In this document: positions 1 through 8,372 of the stretch, piece by piece
How the letters are laid out: every line of letters starts with the position of its first letter
Position numbering within the stretch: position 1 is the first letter of the stretch
From: JBBDYQ01 sp035553855
GTDB lineage: Bacteria; Actinomycetota; Thermoleophilia; Solirubrobacterales; Thermoleophilaceae
Direction: 5' to 3'
Assembly (NCBI GenBank): GCA_035553855.1
Contig: DATMJO010000051.1
Coordinates: 1-35,945 of the forward strand
Length of the DNA stretch: 35,945 nucleotides
Made by a program: the position numbers and the translations under genes
The notes under the pieces: generated by a model
Database searches by the model: none
What the model was told of the DNA's origin: nothing
What the model saw: the letters and a program-made list of their open reading frames with translations, nothing else

Positions 1-1
1 C

Positions 2-673
2 TTCTCGCGGTTCCTCACCGAGAGCGCGGCGAAGGCGACCGTCGTCTTCCCCGCCGAGGCATACGCGGAGAAGGAGGGCACGGTCACCCACCCCGACGGC
101 CGCCTCCAGCGCGTCCGCCAGGCGATCGGCCGGCCCGCCGAGGTGCGCGCGGGCTGGTCAGTGCTCGCGGCGCTCGAGGCACTCGTGAGCGGGGGCGATC
201 CGGCGGCCGGCGCTACCGCCGCCGCGCCCGAGGTCGCCGCCGCCGTGCCGTTCTACCCGCCGCTCGAGGAGATCGGCGGCGGCGGCATGCGCTGGCAGGA
301 GCGGGAGACCGCCTCTCAGGCGCCCGCGCCGGCGGCACAGCCCGAGCCGCCCGAGCCTCCGCCCGCGGCCGGCGGCGGGGGGCTCCGGCTCGGGCTCGCG
401 CGCTCGCTCTGGGCCTCGCCCGACACCGAGCACTCGCCCGTGCTGCGCTTCCTCGAGGCCCGCCAGCGGGCCGAGCTGTCGCCCGATGACGCGGAGCGCA
501 TCGGCGTGACCGCGGGAGACCGCGTCGTCGTCTCCACGAACGGCAGCTCGGTCGAGGCCACCGCCGCGCTCCGCGCCGCGCTGCCCGCCGGGAGCGTCTT
601 CCTCGTCGAGGGCACGCGCGAGGACAACCCCAACGTGCTCACAGACGACCCGGTCGAGGTGCGCAAGGCGTGA
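2..673 (+). CDS. nuoG: NADH-quinone oxidoreductase subunit G, C-terminal part (5' end outside window)
   Basis: The reading frame is open from the first bases of the window, so this is the tail of a longer gene. The first ~60 residues contain the stretch EKEGTVTHPDGRLQRV followed by RAGWSVL, typical of the end of the molybdopterin-oxidoreductase-like domain of complex I subunit G. An Ala/Pro/Gly-rich linker follows (roughly residues 115-145 of the visible part) and then a small beta domain resembling the molydopterin dinucleotide-binding fold (AERIGVTAGDRVVVSTNGSSVEATAAL). NuoG sits in the peripheral arm and carries Fe-S clusters, but its cluster-binding N-terminus is not visible here. The stop codon overlaps the nuoH start in GTGA, so the two are probably translationally coupled. 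Identity is supported by the family motif and by the nuoH-N genes that follow. Confidence 0.93.
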   Translation, partial: FSRFLTESAAKATVVFPAEAYAEKEGTVTHPDGRLQRVRQAIGRPAEVRAGWSVLAALEALVSGGDPAAGATAAAPEVAAAVPFYPPLEEIGGGGMRWQERETASQAPAPAAQPEPPEPPPAAGGGGLRLGLARSLWASPDTEHSPVLRFLEARQRAELSPDDAERIGVTAGDRVVVSTNGSSVEATAALRAALPAGSVFLVEGTREDNPNVLTDDPVEVRKA

Positions 674-1677
674 GCGTGCTCGGCGCCGTCTCGTTCGCGG
701 AGGACTGGTGGATCCAGATCCTCAAGTCGCTTCTGATCTTCGCGTTCATCCTGCAGGTGGTCCCGCTGATCCTCCTGCTCGAGCGCAAGCTCCTCGGCCG
801 CTTCCAGGCGCGCTACGGCCCCAACCGCGTCGGCCCCTACGGGCTGGCCCAGCCGATCGCGGACGTGCTGAAGCTCCTGTCGAAGGAGCACTCCACCCCG
901 CGCACGGCCGTCCCCTGGATGATGGCCATCGCGCCCGTGATCTCGATCGCCGCGGCGGTCGCCACGCTCGCGGTGATCCCGTTCGGCGACCGCGGCACCT
1001 GGGGCGACAGCTTCGGCCTCTACGGGATCGACGTCTCGATCGGGATCCTCTACTTCTTCGCGTTCGGGTCGCTCGCGTTCTACGCGCTCGTGCTCGGCGG
1101 CTGGGCGTCCGGCTCGAAGTACTCGTTCCTCGGCTCGATGCGCTCGGCTGCCCAACTCATCTCCTACGAGGTGGCGATCGGGCTCTCGCTCCTCGGCGTG
1201 GCGATGCAGGCCGGCTCGCTCTCGATCGTGGAGATCGTCGACGCCCAGGACACGATCTGGTTCGTCGTGCCGCAATTCGCCGGCTTCCTCATCTTCACCG
1301 TCGCGGGCTTCGCCGAGACGGCGCGGCCGCCGTTCGACCTGCCGGAGGCCGACGCGGAGATCGTCGCGGGCTACAACACCGAGTACGGCGGGATGCGCTT
1401 CGGCTCGTTCTTCATGGCCGAGTACATCGAGGTGATCGTGATCTCGGGCGTCGCGACCGCCGTCTTCCTCGGCGGCTGGCACGGGCCGGGGCCGGAGTCG
1501 CTCGGCCCGCTCTGGGTCGTGCTCAAGATGTTCGCCTTCATCGTGTTCTTCATCTGGATCCGCGCGACACTCCCGCGCCTGCGCTACGACCAGCTCATGT
1601 CGCTCGGGTGGAAGGTGCTCCTCCCGCTCGCGACCCTCAACATCCTGATAACCGCGATCGTCCTGGTGGCCTTCTGA
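670..1677 (+). CDS. nuoH: NADH-quinone oxidoreductase subunit H (complex I membrane subunit at the quinone site)
   Basis: A 335-residue polytopic membrane protein of the length usual for NuoH. Diagnostic segments are LLERKLLGRFQARYGPNRVG near residue 35, the RSAAQLISYEVAIGLSLLGV segment, and FAETARPPFDLPEADAEIV followed by GYNTEYGGMRFGSFFMAEY around residues 215-250, the acidic loop of the quinone chamber. The protein anchors the peripheral arm and forms the ubiquinone/menaquinone tunnel and the first part of the proton path. The GTG start lies in the GTGA overlap with nuoG, and the stop overlaps the nuoI start by one base (TGATG), which argues for coupled translation in one operon. No key residue looks altered. 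Confidence 0.98.
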   Translation: MSVLGAVSFAEDWWIQILKSLLIFAFILQVVPLILLLERKLLGRFQARYGPNRVGPYGLAQPIADVLKLLSKEHSTPRTAVPWMMAIAPVISIAAAVATLAVIPFGDRGTWGDSFGLYGIDVSIGILYFFAFGSLAFYALVLGGWASGSKYSFLGSMRSAAQLISYEVAIGLSLLGVAMQAGSLSIVEIVDAQDTIWFVVPQFAGFLIFTVAGFAETARPPFDLPEADAEIVAGYNTEYGGMRFGSFFMAEYIEVIVISGVATAVFLGGWHGPGPESLGPLWVVLKMFAFIVFFIWIRATLPRLRYDQLMSLGWKVLLPLATLNILITAIVLVAF

Positions 1678-2219
1678 TGACTCAGCGCTGGAACCCGCCC
1701 GAAAGGGACATGCTCTCCGTGCAGCGTGGCCCCGAGCCCGGCGGGCTCGGCGGCGCCTACCGGACCTTCGCGGCGACGCTGCGCGGCCTGCGCACAACGC
1801 TCGGGAGACTCGCCGAGGAGCCGGTCACCATCGAGTACCCCGAGGAGAAGACACCGGTCTACCCGCGCTTTCGCGGCCGGCACAAGCTCCACACATTCGA
1901 GGACACCGGGCTCGAGAAGTGCGTCGGCTGCTCGCTCTGCGCGGCCGCCTGCCCGGCGGACTGCATCCGCGTCGTCGCCGCCGAGAACACACCCGACAAC
2001 CAGGTCTCGGCGGGCGAGCGCTACGCCGCGGTCTACGAGATCAACATGAGCCGCTGCATCTTCTGCGGCTACTGCGAGATCGCCTGCCCGTTCGACGCGA
2101 TCACCATGGGCAACGACTTCGAGCTCGCCGACTACGAGCGCTCGGACCTGATCTTCACCAAGGAGATGCTTCTGTCCGACCCGGTCGAGCGCACTCCGCT
2201 GCGGCGGGAAGGCGAGTAG
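1677..2219 (+). CDS. nuoI: NADH-quinone oxidoreductase subunit I (2x[4Fe-4S] ferredoxin-like)
   Basis: A 180-residue ferredoxin-type subunit that passes electrons from the NuoG cluster chain to N2 near the quinone. Two complete CxxCxxCxxxCP motifs are visible: Cys82, 85, 88 and 92 (CVGCSLCAAACP) and Cys127, 130, 133 and 137 (CIFCGYCEIACP), each expected to ligate a [4Fe-4S] cluster in pseudo-symmetric crossover. The ATG at 1677 shares its A with the nuoH stop; starting further upstream would enter nuoH. The N-terminal ~60 residues form the usual amphipathic extension that lies on the membrane arm. An 8-base gap separates it from nuoJ. Confidence 0.97.
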   Translation: MTQRWNPPERDMLSVQRGPEPGGLGGAYRTFAATLRGLRTTLGRLAEEPVTIEYPEEKTPVYPRFRGRHKLHTFEDTGLEKCVGCSLCAAACPADCIRVVAAENTPDNQVSAGERYAAVYEINMSRCIFCGYCEIACPFDAITMGNDFELADYERSDLIFTKEMLLSDPVERTPLRREGE

Positions 2220-2227
2220 CCCGAGCC

Positions 2228-2761
2228 ATGTGGTTCGAGGACCTCATGTTCTTCGTCGCGGCCGCGCTCGCGCTGGCGGGCGCGTTCGGCGTGGTCGTCC
2301 TGCGCAACCCGTTCTACTCGGTGCTCTCGCTGGTCGTGCACCTGATCGCGCTCGCGATCCTGTTCCTCCTGCTCCACGCGCAGTTCATCGCCGCCGCGCA
2401 GGTCGTCGTCTACGCCGGGGCCGTGATGGTGCTGTACGTGTTCGTGGTCGCCTACGTGGGTGGTGTCGAGGACGACCGTGACCGCGACCCCGGGGTGGTC
2501 GGCCAGCTCGGGCCGCTGTTCGCGCTGTTTCTCGCCGTCGAGCTGGTCATCGCGCTGCTCGGGACCGGCCTGTCGGCGCTCGACACCGGCGGCGCGGAGA
2601 TCGAGGCGGGCTTCGGCTCGCCCGCCGAGATCGGCGAGTTGCTCCTGCGCAAGATGCTCGTGCCGTTCGAGGCCGCCTCGTTCCTGCTGCTGGTGGCGGC
2701 CGTCGGCGCCGTCGTGCTCGCGCGCAAGCGCCGCGGCCTTCCCGACGAGGGCATCGTCTGA
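2228..2761 (+). CDS. nuoJ: NADH-quinone oxidoreductase subunit J (membrane arm)
   Basis: A 177-residue protein with about five hydrophobic helices, matching NuoJ/ND6. The helix carrying VVYAGAVMVLYVFVV (about residues 59-73) is the distorted, pi-bulge TM3 region characteristic of the family, with the glycine and tyrosine residues expected there. NuoJ links the quinone chamber to the antiporter-like subunits. The ATG at 2228 was chosen because it is the first start after the nuoI stop and gives the expected hydrophobic N-terminus MWFEDLMFF. The stop codon TGA overlaps the ATG of nuoK by one base. Confidence 0.96.
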   Translation: MWFEDLMFFVAAALALAGAFGVVVLRNPFYSVLSLVVHLIALAILFLLLHAQFIAAAQVVVYAGAVMVLYVFVVAYVGGVEDDRDRDPGVVGQLGPLFALFLAVELVIALLGTGLSALDTGGAEIEAGFGSPAEIGELLLRKMLVPFEAASFLLLVAAVGAVVLARKRRGLPDEGIV

Positions 2762-3060
2762 TGGACGTCGCCTGGTTCCTCGTCGTCTCCGCGCTGATCT
2801 TCTGCATCGGCGCGGCCGGCGTGCTGACGCGGCGCAATCCGCTCGTCGTGCTGCTCTGCCTCGAGCTGATGCTGAACGCGGGCAACCTCGCGCTCATCTC
2901 CTTCTCGCGCATGCACGGGTCGGGCGACGGCCAGATCTTCGCCCTGATCGTGATGGTCATCGCCGCCTGTGAGGTCGTCGTCGGGCTCGGCCTGATCGTC
3001 GGCATGTACCGCCGCCGCCTGCCGGTGGACGTGGACGCCATGTCGGAGCTCCGCGGATGA
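2761..3060 (+). CDS. nuoK: NADH-quinone oxidoreductase subunit K (membrane arm)
   Basis: A 99-residue, three-helix protein, the standard size of NuoK/ND4L. The central segment has LLCLELMLNAGNLALI, containing the conserved membrane glutamate of TM2 in LELMLNA, and a second conserved glutamate appears in CEVVVGLGLI in TM3. These glutamates are part of the proton-transfer chain in the family. The gene is flush with nuoJ (TGATG) and overlaps nuoL through ATGA, so it is embedded in the operon. No anomaly was seen. Confidence 0.97.
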   Translation: MDVAWFLVVSALIFCIGAAGVLTRRNPLVVLLCLELMLNAGNLALISFSRMHGSGDGQIFALIVMVIAACEVVVGLGLIVGMYRRRLPVDVDAMSELRG

Positions 3061-5066
3061 GCGCCACGACCTACGGCTGGCTGATCCTCGCGTTCCCGCT
3101 CGCCGGGATGACCGTGAACGCGCTCGGCTGGAAGCTGATCGGCGGCCGGACGGCGGGCTGGATCGCCACGGCGGCGATCTTCGGCTCCTTCCTGTCGGCC
3201 CTCGGCGCGCTCGCCGACATGCTCGACCACCACGAGGAGGAGCGGATCTTCACCGACGCGCTCTTCACCTACGCGGAGACGGCGGGCTTCAAGGCCGAGC
3301 TCGGGATCCTGGTCGACCCGCTGTCCTTGTTCATGTGCCTCGTCGTGTCGGGCGTCTCGACGCTGATCCACCTCTACTCGGTCGCCTATCTCGAGTCCGA
3401 CGAGGGCTACTCGCGCTACTTCGCCTACCTCAACTACTTCGTCTTCTCGATGCTGCTGCTCGTCCTGGCGGGCAACCTGCTGATCCTGATCATCGGCTGG
3501 GCGTTCGTAGGCGCGGCGTCGTACCTGCTGATCTCCTTCTGGTACCGGCGCAACACGGCCACCGCCGCGGGCACCAAGGCGTTCGTCATCAACGTGCTCG
3601 GCGACGTCGGGCTGGTGATCGGCGCGTTCCTGCTCTTCTCCGAGACCGGGGCGCTCGACTGGGCGGGCGTGTTCGAGGGCTCGCGCGACGCGTTCACCAC
3701 CAACGACGGCACGCTCGTCGCCGCCTGCCTGATGATCCTCGTCGGAGCGTTCGCGAAGTCGGCTCAGCTTCCCCTCCACACCTGGCTGGCGGACGCGATG
3801 GAGGGCCCCACGCCGGTCTCCGCCCTGATCCACGCGGCCACGATGGTCACGGCGGGCGTCTACCTGATCGCGCGCACCCATCCGCTCTTCGAGCAGGCGC
3901 CGGCGGCGGCCGACGTCGCGGCGATCGTGGGGACGGCGACGCTGCTCTTCGCCGCGTCGGTCGCGCTCGTCGTCACCGACCTGAAGCGGATCATCGCCTA
4001 CTCGACGATCTCCCAGATCGGCTACATGGTGCTGGGCGTCGCGGTCTTCGCCTACGGCGCGGGCCTCTTCCACCTGATGACCCACGCCTTCTTCAAGGCG
4101 CTGCTGTTCATGGGCGCCGGCTCGATCATCGGCGCGATGGGCGGCATCCAGTCGATCGACCGGATGGGCGGCTTCCGGCGTGCGATGCCGTTCACGTTCG
4201 TCACGTTCACGATCGGAGCGCTCGCCCTCTCGGGCTTCCCGCTCCTGTCGGGCTTCTTCTCGAAGGACGAGATCCTCGCCTTCACGCTCAACCGCGGCGG
4301 CTGGTACGTCGTGCTCGCGGTGCTCGCCTACGTCGCCGCGGGCGTGACCGCGTTCTACTCGTTCCGGATGGTGTTCCGGGTGTTCTTCGGGGAGCCCGTG
4401 CCCGAGGCGCGCGAGCTGGAGGGCGGCCACATCGCGCACCACGACCCGGCAAACCCGATGACCGGCGAGCCCGAGGACACCGACGTCGGCTTCCCCGGCC
4501 CCGAGCACCACATCGCTGAGCGCGAGTGGCCGATGAAGGTGGCGATGGGCACGCTCGCGGCACTCGCGATCGTGGGCGGCGCGGTCGCCGTGCCGGGCCT
4601 CACCGACACCCTCGAGAAGTTCCTCGAGCCCACCTTCCACGAGTCGCGCCACATCGAGGAGCACCCCTCCGACGCGGCCGAGTACATGGGCCTCGCCGTG
4701 GGCGCGCTGATCGGGATCACCGGCATCTTCGTGGCCTACCTGCTCTACATCCGCCGCCCCGGGCGCACGCTCGCGCTGCGCGAGCGTTTCCGCGGCGTCC
4801 ACGACTTCCTCGAGCGCAAGTGGTACTGGGACGAGCTGATCGACGCCGCCTTCGTGCGGCCCGCGCGGGCGGCCGGCAACGCCGGGCGCACCGTCGTCGA
4901 GAGCGTCCTGGTGCAGGGCGTGATCGTGGGCGGGGCGACCGGCGCGGTGCGCGCCGCCACCTCGCTCGCCCGCACGCTCCAATCGGGCTACCTGCGCGCC
5001 TACGTCCTGCTGCTGTTCGCGGGCGCGGGCCTCCTGACCCTCTACTTCCTGATCGCGGCCTCCTAG
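3057..5066 (+). CDS. nuoL: NADH-quinone oxidoreductase subunit L (antiporter-like proton pump)
   Basis: A 669-residue antiporter-like subunit with the N-terminal ILVDPLSLFMCLVV segment, the core AKSAQLPLHTWLADAMEGPTP motif (TM7 lysine = Lys234), and a long C-terminal part with the piston-like lateral helix and an amphipathic linker rich in His/Glu (about residues 455-490). An odd feature is the TM5 signature: most NuoL proteins read GWE(L/G)VG, whereas this one reads GWAFVGAASYLLISFWY, with Ala149 (codon at 3501) in place of the conserved proton-path glutamate. The reading frame is otherwise intact. The start codon overlaps the nuoK stop (ATGA). Membership is certain; the functional effect of the substitution is not visible from sequence. 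Confidence 0.97.
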   Translation: MSATTYGWLILAFPLAGMTVNALGWKLIGGRTAGWIATAAIFGSFLSALGALADMLDHHEEERIFTDALFTYAETAGFKAELGILVDPLSLFMCLVVSGVSTLIHLYSVAYLESDEGYSRYFAYLNYFVFSMLLLVLAGNLLILIIGWAFVGAASYLLISFWYRRNTATAAGTKAFVINVLGDVGLVIGAFLLFSETGALDWAGVFEGSRDAFTTNDGTLVAACLMILVGAFAKSAQLPLHTWLADAMEGPTPVSALIHAATMVTAGVYLIARTHPLFEQAPAAADVAAIVGTATLLFAASVALVVTDLKRIIAYSTISQIGYMVLGVAVFAYGAGLFHLMTHAFFKALLFMGAGSIIGAMGGIQSIDRMGGFRRAMPFTFVTFTIGALALSGFPLLSGFFSKDEILAFTLNRGGWYVVLAVLAYVAAGVTAFYSFRMVFRVFFGEPVPEARELEGGHIAHHDPANPMTGEPEDTDVGFPGPEHHIAEREWPMKVAMGTLAALAIVGGAVAVPGLTDTLEKFLEPTFHESRHIEEHPSDAAEYMGLAVGALIGITGIFVAYLLYIRRPGRTLALRERFRGVHDFLERKWYWDELIDAAFVRPARAAGNAGRTVVESVLVQGVIVGGATGAVRAATSLARTLQSGYLRAYVLLLFAGAGLLTLYFLIAAS

Positions 5067-5069
5067 GCG

Positions 5070-6713
5070 ATGCTCACGATCCACCTCTCGATCGTCGTCT
5101 TCCTCCCGCTCGCCGCGGGCCTTCTCGGCCTGTTCGTGCCGCGGGCGGCGCGCTTCATCGGGATCGCGGGAGCGGTCGCCGTCCTCGGCTACGCGATCGC
5201 GATGCTGCTCGACTTCGACTCGGGCGGCGGCCTCCAGTACGCCACCGACGACATCTGGATCGAGGAGCTCGGGATCCACTGGGCGCTCGCCGTGGACGGG
5301 CTCAACCTCTGGCTCGTGGCGCTCACCGCCGCGCTGTGGGTGCCGGCCGCTGTCGTCTGCTGGAAGCGGAAGTGGGACCGCCCGCAGCACGTCTTCTTCC
5401 ACCTGGGCCTCGCGGAGACGGCCGTGCTCGGCGCGTTCCTCGCCCAGGACCTCGCGGTCTTCGTCGTCTTCTTCGACGTGATGCTCGTGCCGTTCTACTT
5501 CCTCGTCGGCATCTGGGGCGAGGGCAGGCGCGTTGCCGCGACGACGAAGCTGATGATCTACACGCTCGCCGGCTCGCTGCTGATGCTTGTCGGCGCGATC
5601 GCCCTCGGCGTGCTCTCCACCCCGGACGGGGGCGAGCCGTCGTTCTTGCTCTCGGACCTCGCCGAGCGCGGGCTCGAGGAGGGCACCCAGCAGTGGATCT
5701 TTCTGCTGTTCGCGATCGCCTTCCTCGTCAAGGCGCCGGCGTTCCCCTTCCACGGCTGGATGCCGGACGCCTACCGGGCGATGCCGATCCCGATCCTGCT
5801 CGTGTTCAGCGGCGTCGTCTCGAAGGTCGGCGTCTACGGCTTCCTGCGGATCGTGCTGCCGACGATGCCCGAGGCCTCGCAGCACTTCCAGGAGCTCCTG
5901 ATCGTGATCGCCGTGATCTCGATCCTCTACGGGTCGGTGCTCGCCTTCTCCCAGACCGAGGCGCGGCTCGTCGTCGGCTACTCCTCGATCGCCCAGCTCG
6001 GCTTCATCACGCTCGGGATCTTCTCGCTCGACCCGAAGGGCGCGCAGGGGGCGCTCATGCAGATGGTCAACCACGGCCTCGTCGCGGCGGCGCTCTTCCT
6101 GATCATCGCCGTGCTCGCCCAGCGCGCCGGCTCGGAGTCGCTTGAGCGGATGGGCGGGATCGCGCTGCGGGCGCCCGTGCTCGCCGCCCTGTTCTTGATC
6201 GTCACCTTCGCCACGCTCGCGATGCCCGGCTCGCCGAACTTCGTCGGCGAGATCCTGATCCTGTTCGGCACCTTCGAGGACAAGCTCGTCTACGGGCTCG
6301 TCGCGAGCATCGGCGTCGTGCTCGCCGCCGTCTACATGCTGCGCATCTTCCAGGGGGCGATGCACAACCGCGTCGGCGCCACGGTGGACTCACGCGACCT
6401 CTGCCGCCTCGACATCGGGACGATCGCGCCGATCGTGGCGATCGTCGTCGCGCTGGGCGTCTACCCCCAGGTGATCCTCGAAAGCACCGAGAAGGACACG
6501 GTCTCGAAGATCGCCGCCGCGCGCGCGGTCGCCCATCCGGCCCCCGTCCCGGCCGCGCTCCCGCCCCAGCCGGGCGCGCCGCAGTTCCAGGTCCAGCCCG
6601 GCGGCCCGCCCGTCGAGGGCGACCCGGGCGCGCCCCCGGTCGAGGTCCAGCCCGGCGGCCCACCCGTGGAGGTCCAGCCCGGGTCGCCGCCCGAGGAGGT
6701 GCCGGTCCCGTGA
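5070..6713 (+). CDS. nuoM: NADH-quinone oxidoreductase subunit M (antiporter-like proton pump) with proline-rich tail
   Basis: A 547-residue protein with NuoM hallmarks: VDGLNLWLVALTA near residue 75, LVKAPAFPFHGWMPDAYRAM around residue 225 and a ~14-helix hydrophobic profile. Two oddities are seen. The TM5 acidic residue, normally Glu in the F(W/F)E.MLxP motif, is Asp136 (FFDVMLVPFYF; codon at 5475). After the last helix (near residue 485) there is a ~60-residue Ala/Pro-rich extension ending in tandem PGGPPVEVQ-type repeats not expected in NuoM. The loop after HGWMPDAY also reads MPIP instead of the usual APT. The gene starts 3 bases after nuoL and overlaps nuoN by GTGA. It acts in the distal membrane arm as one of three proton channels. 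Confidence 0.96.
   Translation: MLTIHLSIVVFLPLAAGLLGLFVPRAARFIGIAGAVAVLGYAIAMLLDFDSGGGLQYATDDIWIEELGIHWALAVDGLNLWLVALTAALWVPAAVVCWKRKWDRPQHVFFHLGLAETAVLGAFLAQDLAVFVVFFDVMLVPFYFLVGIWGEGRRVAATTKLMIYTLAGSLLMLVGAIALGVLSTPDGGEPSFLLSDLAERGLEEGTQQWIFLLFAIAFLVKAPAFPFHGWMPDAYRAMPIPILLVFSGVVSKVGVYGFLRIVLPTMPEASQHFQELLIVIAVISILYGSVLAFSQTEARLVVGYSSIAQLGFITLGIFSLDPKGAQGALMQMVNHGLVAAALFLIIAVLAQRAGSESLERMGGIALRAPVLAALFLIVTFATLAMPGSPNFVGEILILFGTFEDKLVYGLVASIGVVLAAVYMLRIFQGAMHNRVGATVDSRDLCRLDIGTIAPIVAIVVALGVYPQVILESTEKDTVSKIAAARAVAHPAPVPAALPPQPGAPQFQVQPGGPPVEGDPGAPPVEVQPGGPPVEVQPGSPPEEVPVP
6582..6710 (+). repeat. Tandem repeat encoding the Pro-rich NuoM tail
   Basis: In-frame degenerate ~30-bp units encode PGGPPVEG, PGAPPVEVQ, PGGPPVEVQ and PGSPPEEV in succession (residues ~505-547). 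The DNA units share GGTCCAGCCCGG. Proline and glutamate dominate, so the tail is probably extended and disordered, on whichever membrane side the C-terminus lies. Tandem DNA repeats of this kind can change copy number by slippage; the reading frame is preserved here. Confidence 0.85.
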
Positions 6714-8257
6714 TCCCCCTCGGCGCCGAGATCGCCGCCCCTGAGATCGACTACCAGGGGCTCTCGCCGCTCTTTGCGACGGTGGGCGGCGCGGTCCTGG
6801 TGTTCCTCGCGGGCCTGCTCCCGGGCCGCGCCGTGCAGCGCGTCGTCGTGCCGCTCATGACGCTGGCCGCGCTGGGCGCCGCCACCGGCCTCTCGATCTG
6901 GGTCTGGCAGCCGGGCGACCGCGACCCGATCGTCGAGAACGCGCTCGCGATCGACGCGCTCGCGCTCGGGATGGGCTTCCTCTTCTATGTCATGGGCATC
7001 GTCACCGTGCTGTTCGCCTGGCGCTCCGACGCCGTGCGGGAGGCCGGCGCCGGCGAGTTCTTCGGCCTGATGCTCGGCTCGATCTCGGGCATGGCGATCC
7101 TCGCGGCCTCCGAGAACCTCGTCACGCTCTTCATCGGCATCGAGCTGCTCTCGATCCCGCTGTACGTGCTCTGCGCCGCTCGCGTGCGGCACGCCCCGTC
7201 GCTCGAGTCGGGGCTGAAGTACCTCGTCGTCGGCTCGGCGGGGTCGGCCACGCTGCTCTACGGCCTCGCGCTGATCTATGGCGCGACCGGCGCGACCGAC
7301 TTCGGCGCCATCGCCGCCGCGATCGGCGGGCCGACCGGCAAGGTGGCCGCAACCGATCCGCTGCTGATGACGGGCATCGGGCTGACGATGGCCGGGCTCG
7401 CGTTCAAGGCGTCGGTGGCGCCCTTCCACCAGTGGACGCCGGACGTCTACGAGGGGGCGCCCACGCCGGTCACCGCCTTCATGGCGGTCGCGACCAAGGT
7501 GGCTGCGTTCGCGATCCTCCTGCGGCTGTTCGACCACGCGCTGGCGACCGCCCAGGTCGAGTGGGGCCCCGCGCTGTTCGCGCTGGCCGTGGTCACGATC
7601 GTCGTGGGCAACGCCGGCGCGATCGCCCAGCGCTCGCTGAAGCGGATGCTCGCCTGGTCGGGCGTCGCCCAGGCGGGCTACCTGCTCGCCGGCGTGGTCG
7701 TGGGCACGCGCCTCGGCCTGCAGGCCACCGTCTTCTACCTCGCCGTCTACCTGCTGATGAACGCGACCGCGTTCGCCGTGGTGATCGCGCGGGAGCGGGT
7801 CTCGGGACACGGGGACGACCTGCGCTCCCTGGAGGGCCTCGGCCGCTCCGCGCCGGCCCTCGCGTGGCCGATGACGATCGCCATGCTCGCGCTGGCCGGG
7901 GTCCCGGGCACCGCGGGCTTCATCGGGAAGTTCTACTTGATCGACGCCTCCGTGGACGGCGACTGGGCGTGGCTCGGCATCGCGATCGTCGTCGGCTCGA
8001 TGATGTCGCTCGTCTACTACCTGCGCGTCGTGGCGACGATGTGGATGGGGCCGATCGAGTTCGACCTGCCGCTGCTCCGCGGGCGGCGCCTCGGCCCGAT
8101 CGGCGGCTGGTCGCCCGAGGCCGACGCGCGCTCGCAGCCGGAGCTCCTGCTGGTCGCGGTCGTGGCGGCCGCCGCAACGGTCTTCTTCGGGATCTGGCCG
8201 GAGCCGCTGTTCGACCTCGCCCGCGACGCGGGCACGTCGCTGTCGGGCCTGCGCTAG
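6710..8257 (+). CDS. nuoN: NADH-quinone oxidoreductase subunit N (antiporter-like proton pump)
   Basis: A 515-residue antiporter-like subunit, the last gene of the operon. The TM5 motif FIGIELLSIPLYVL retains the conserved glutamate, unlike NuoL and NuoM in this operon. The TM7/loop motif FKASVAPFHQWTPDVYEGAPTPVTAF retains the conserved lysine and histidine. KRMLAWSGVAQAGYLLAGVV (TM8 region) and GVPGTAGFIGKFYL (TM12 region) are also typical. The GTG start overlaps the nuoM stop (GTGA). A GC-rich hairpin follows 3 bases after the stop codon, consistent with the end of the operon. Confidence 0.97.
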   Translation: MIPLGAEIAAPEIDYQGLSPLFATVGGAVLVFLAGLLPGRAVQRVVVPLMTLAALGAATGLSIWVWQPGDRDPIVENALAIDALALGMGFLFYVMGIVTVLFAWRSDAVREAGAGEFFGLMLGSISGMAILAASENLVTLFIGIELLSIPLYVLCAARVRHAPSLESGLKYLVVGSAGSATLLYGLALIYGATGATDFGAIAAAIGGPTGKVAATDPLLMTGIGLTMAGLAFKASVAPFHQWTPDVYEGAPTPVTAFMAVATKVAAFAILLRLFDHALATAQVEWGPALFALAVVTIVVGNAGAIAQRSLKRMLAWSGVAQAGYLLAGVVVGTRLGLQATVFYLAVYLLMNATAFAVVIARERVSGHGDDLRSLEGLGRSAPALAWPMTIAMLALAGVPGTAGFIGKFYLIDASVDGDWAWLGIAIVVGSMMSLVYYLRVVATMWMGPIEFDLPLLRGRRLGPIGGWSPEADARSQPELLLVAVVAAAATVFFGIWPEPLFDLARDAGTSLSGLR

Positions 8258-8260
8258 CTC

Positions 8261-8282
8261 CCCACCTGGACCTCCACGTGGG
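8261..8282 (+). terminator. Candidate terminator hairpin of the nuo operon
   Basis: The arms CCCAC-c-TGG and CCA-c-GTGGG pair around a 4-base ACCT loop, with one C/C mismatch, directly after the nuoN stop. There is no T-run after it, as is common in high-GC actinobacteria, so function as a terminator is inference. Confidence 0.5.
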
Positions 8283-8289
8283 ACAGGCG

Positions 8290-8295
8290 TACGCT
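8290..8295 (+). promoter_or_regulatory. Candidate -10 element for the hydrolase gene
   Basis: TACGCT fits the TANNNT -10 pattern that recurs in this window. It would place the transcript start near 8302, giving a ~70-base leader before the Shine-Dalgarno-preceded ATG at 8373, or a very short leader before the GTG at 8307. Confidence 0.35.
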
Positions 8296-8372
8296 CGCTC
8301 GAGCACGTGACGAATCATCGCGGCGACGCCGGCGCCGGCAGAGCGCCGGCCACGCGCGAACGGAGGTTCCCG

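Noticed and set aside
2547..6365. A 1272-codon open frame on the - strand across nuoJ-nuoM
   Set aside because: It is Arg/Asp/Glu/His-rich low-complexity translation that mirrors the codon bias of the + strand nuo genes; those genes have clear family motifs.
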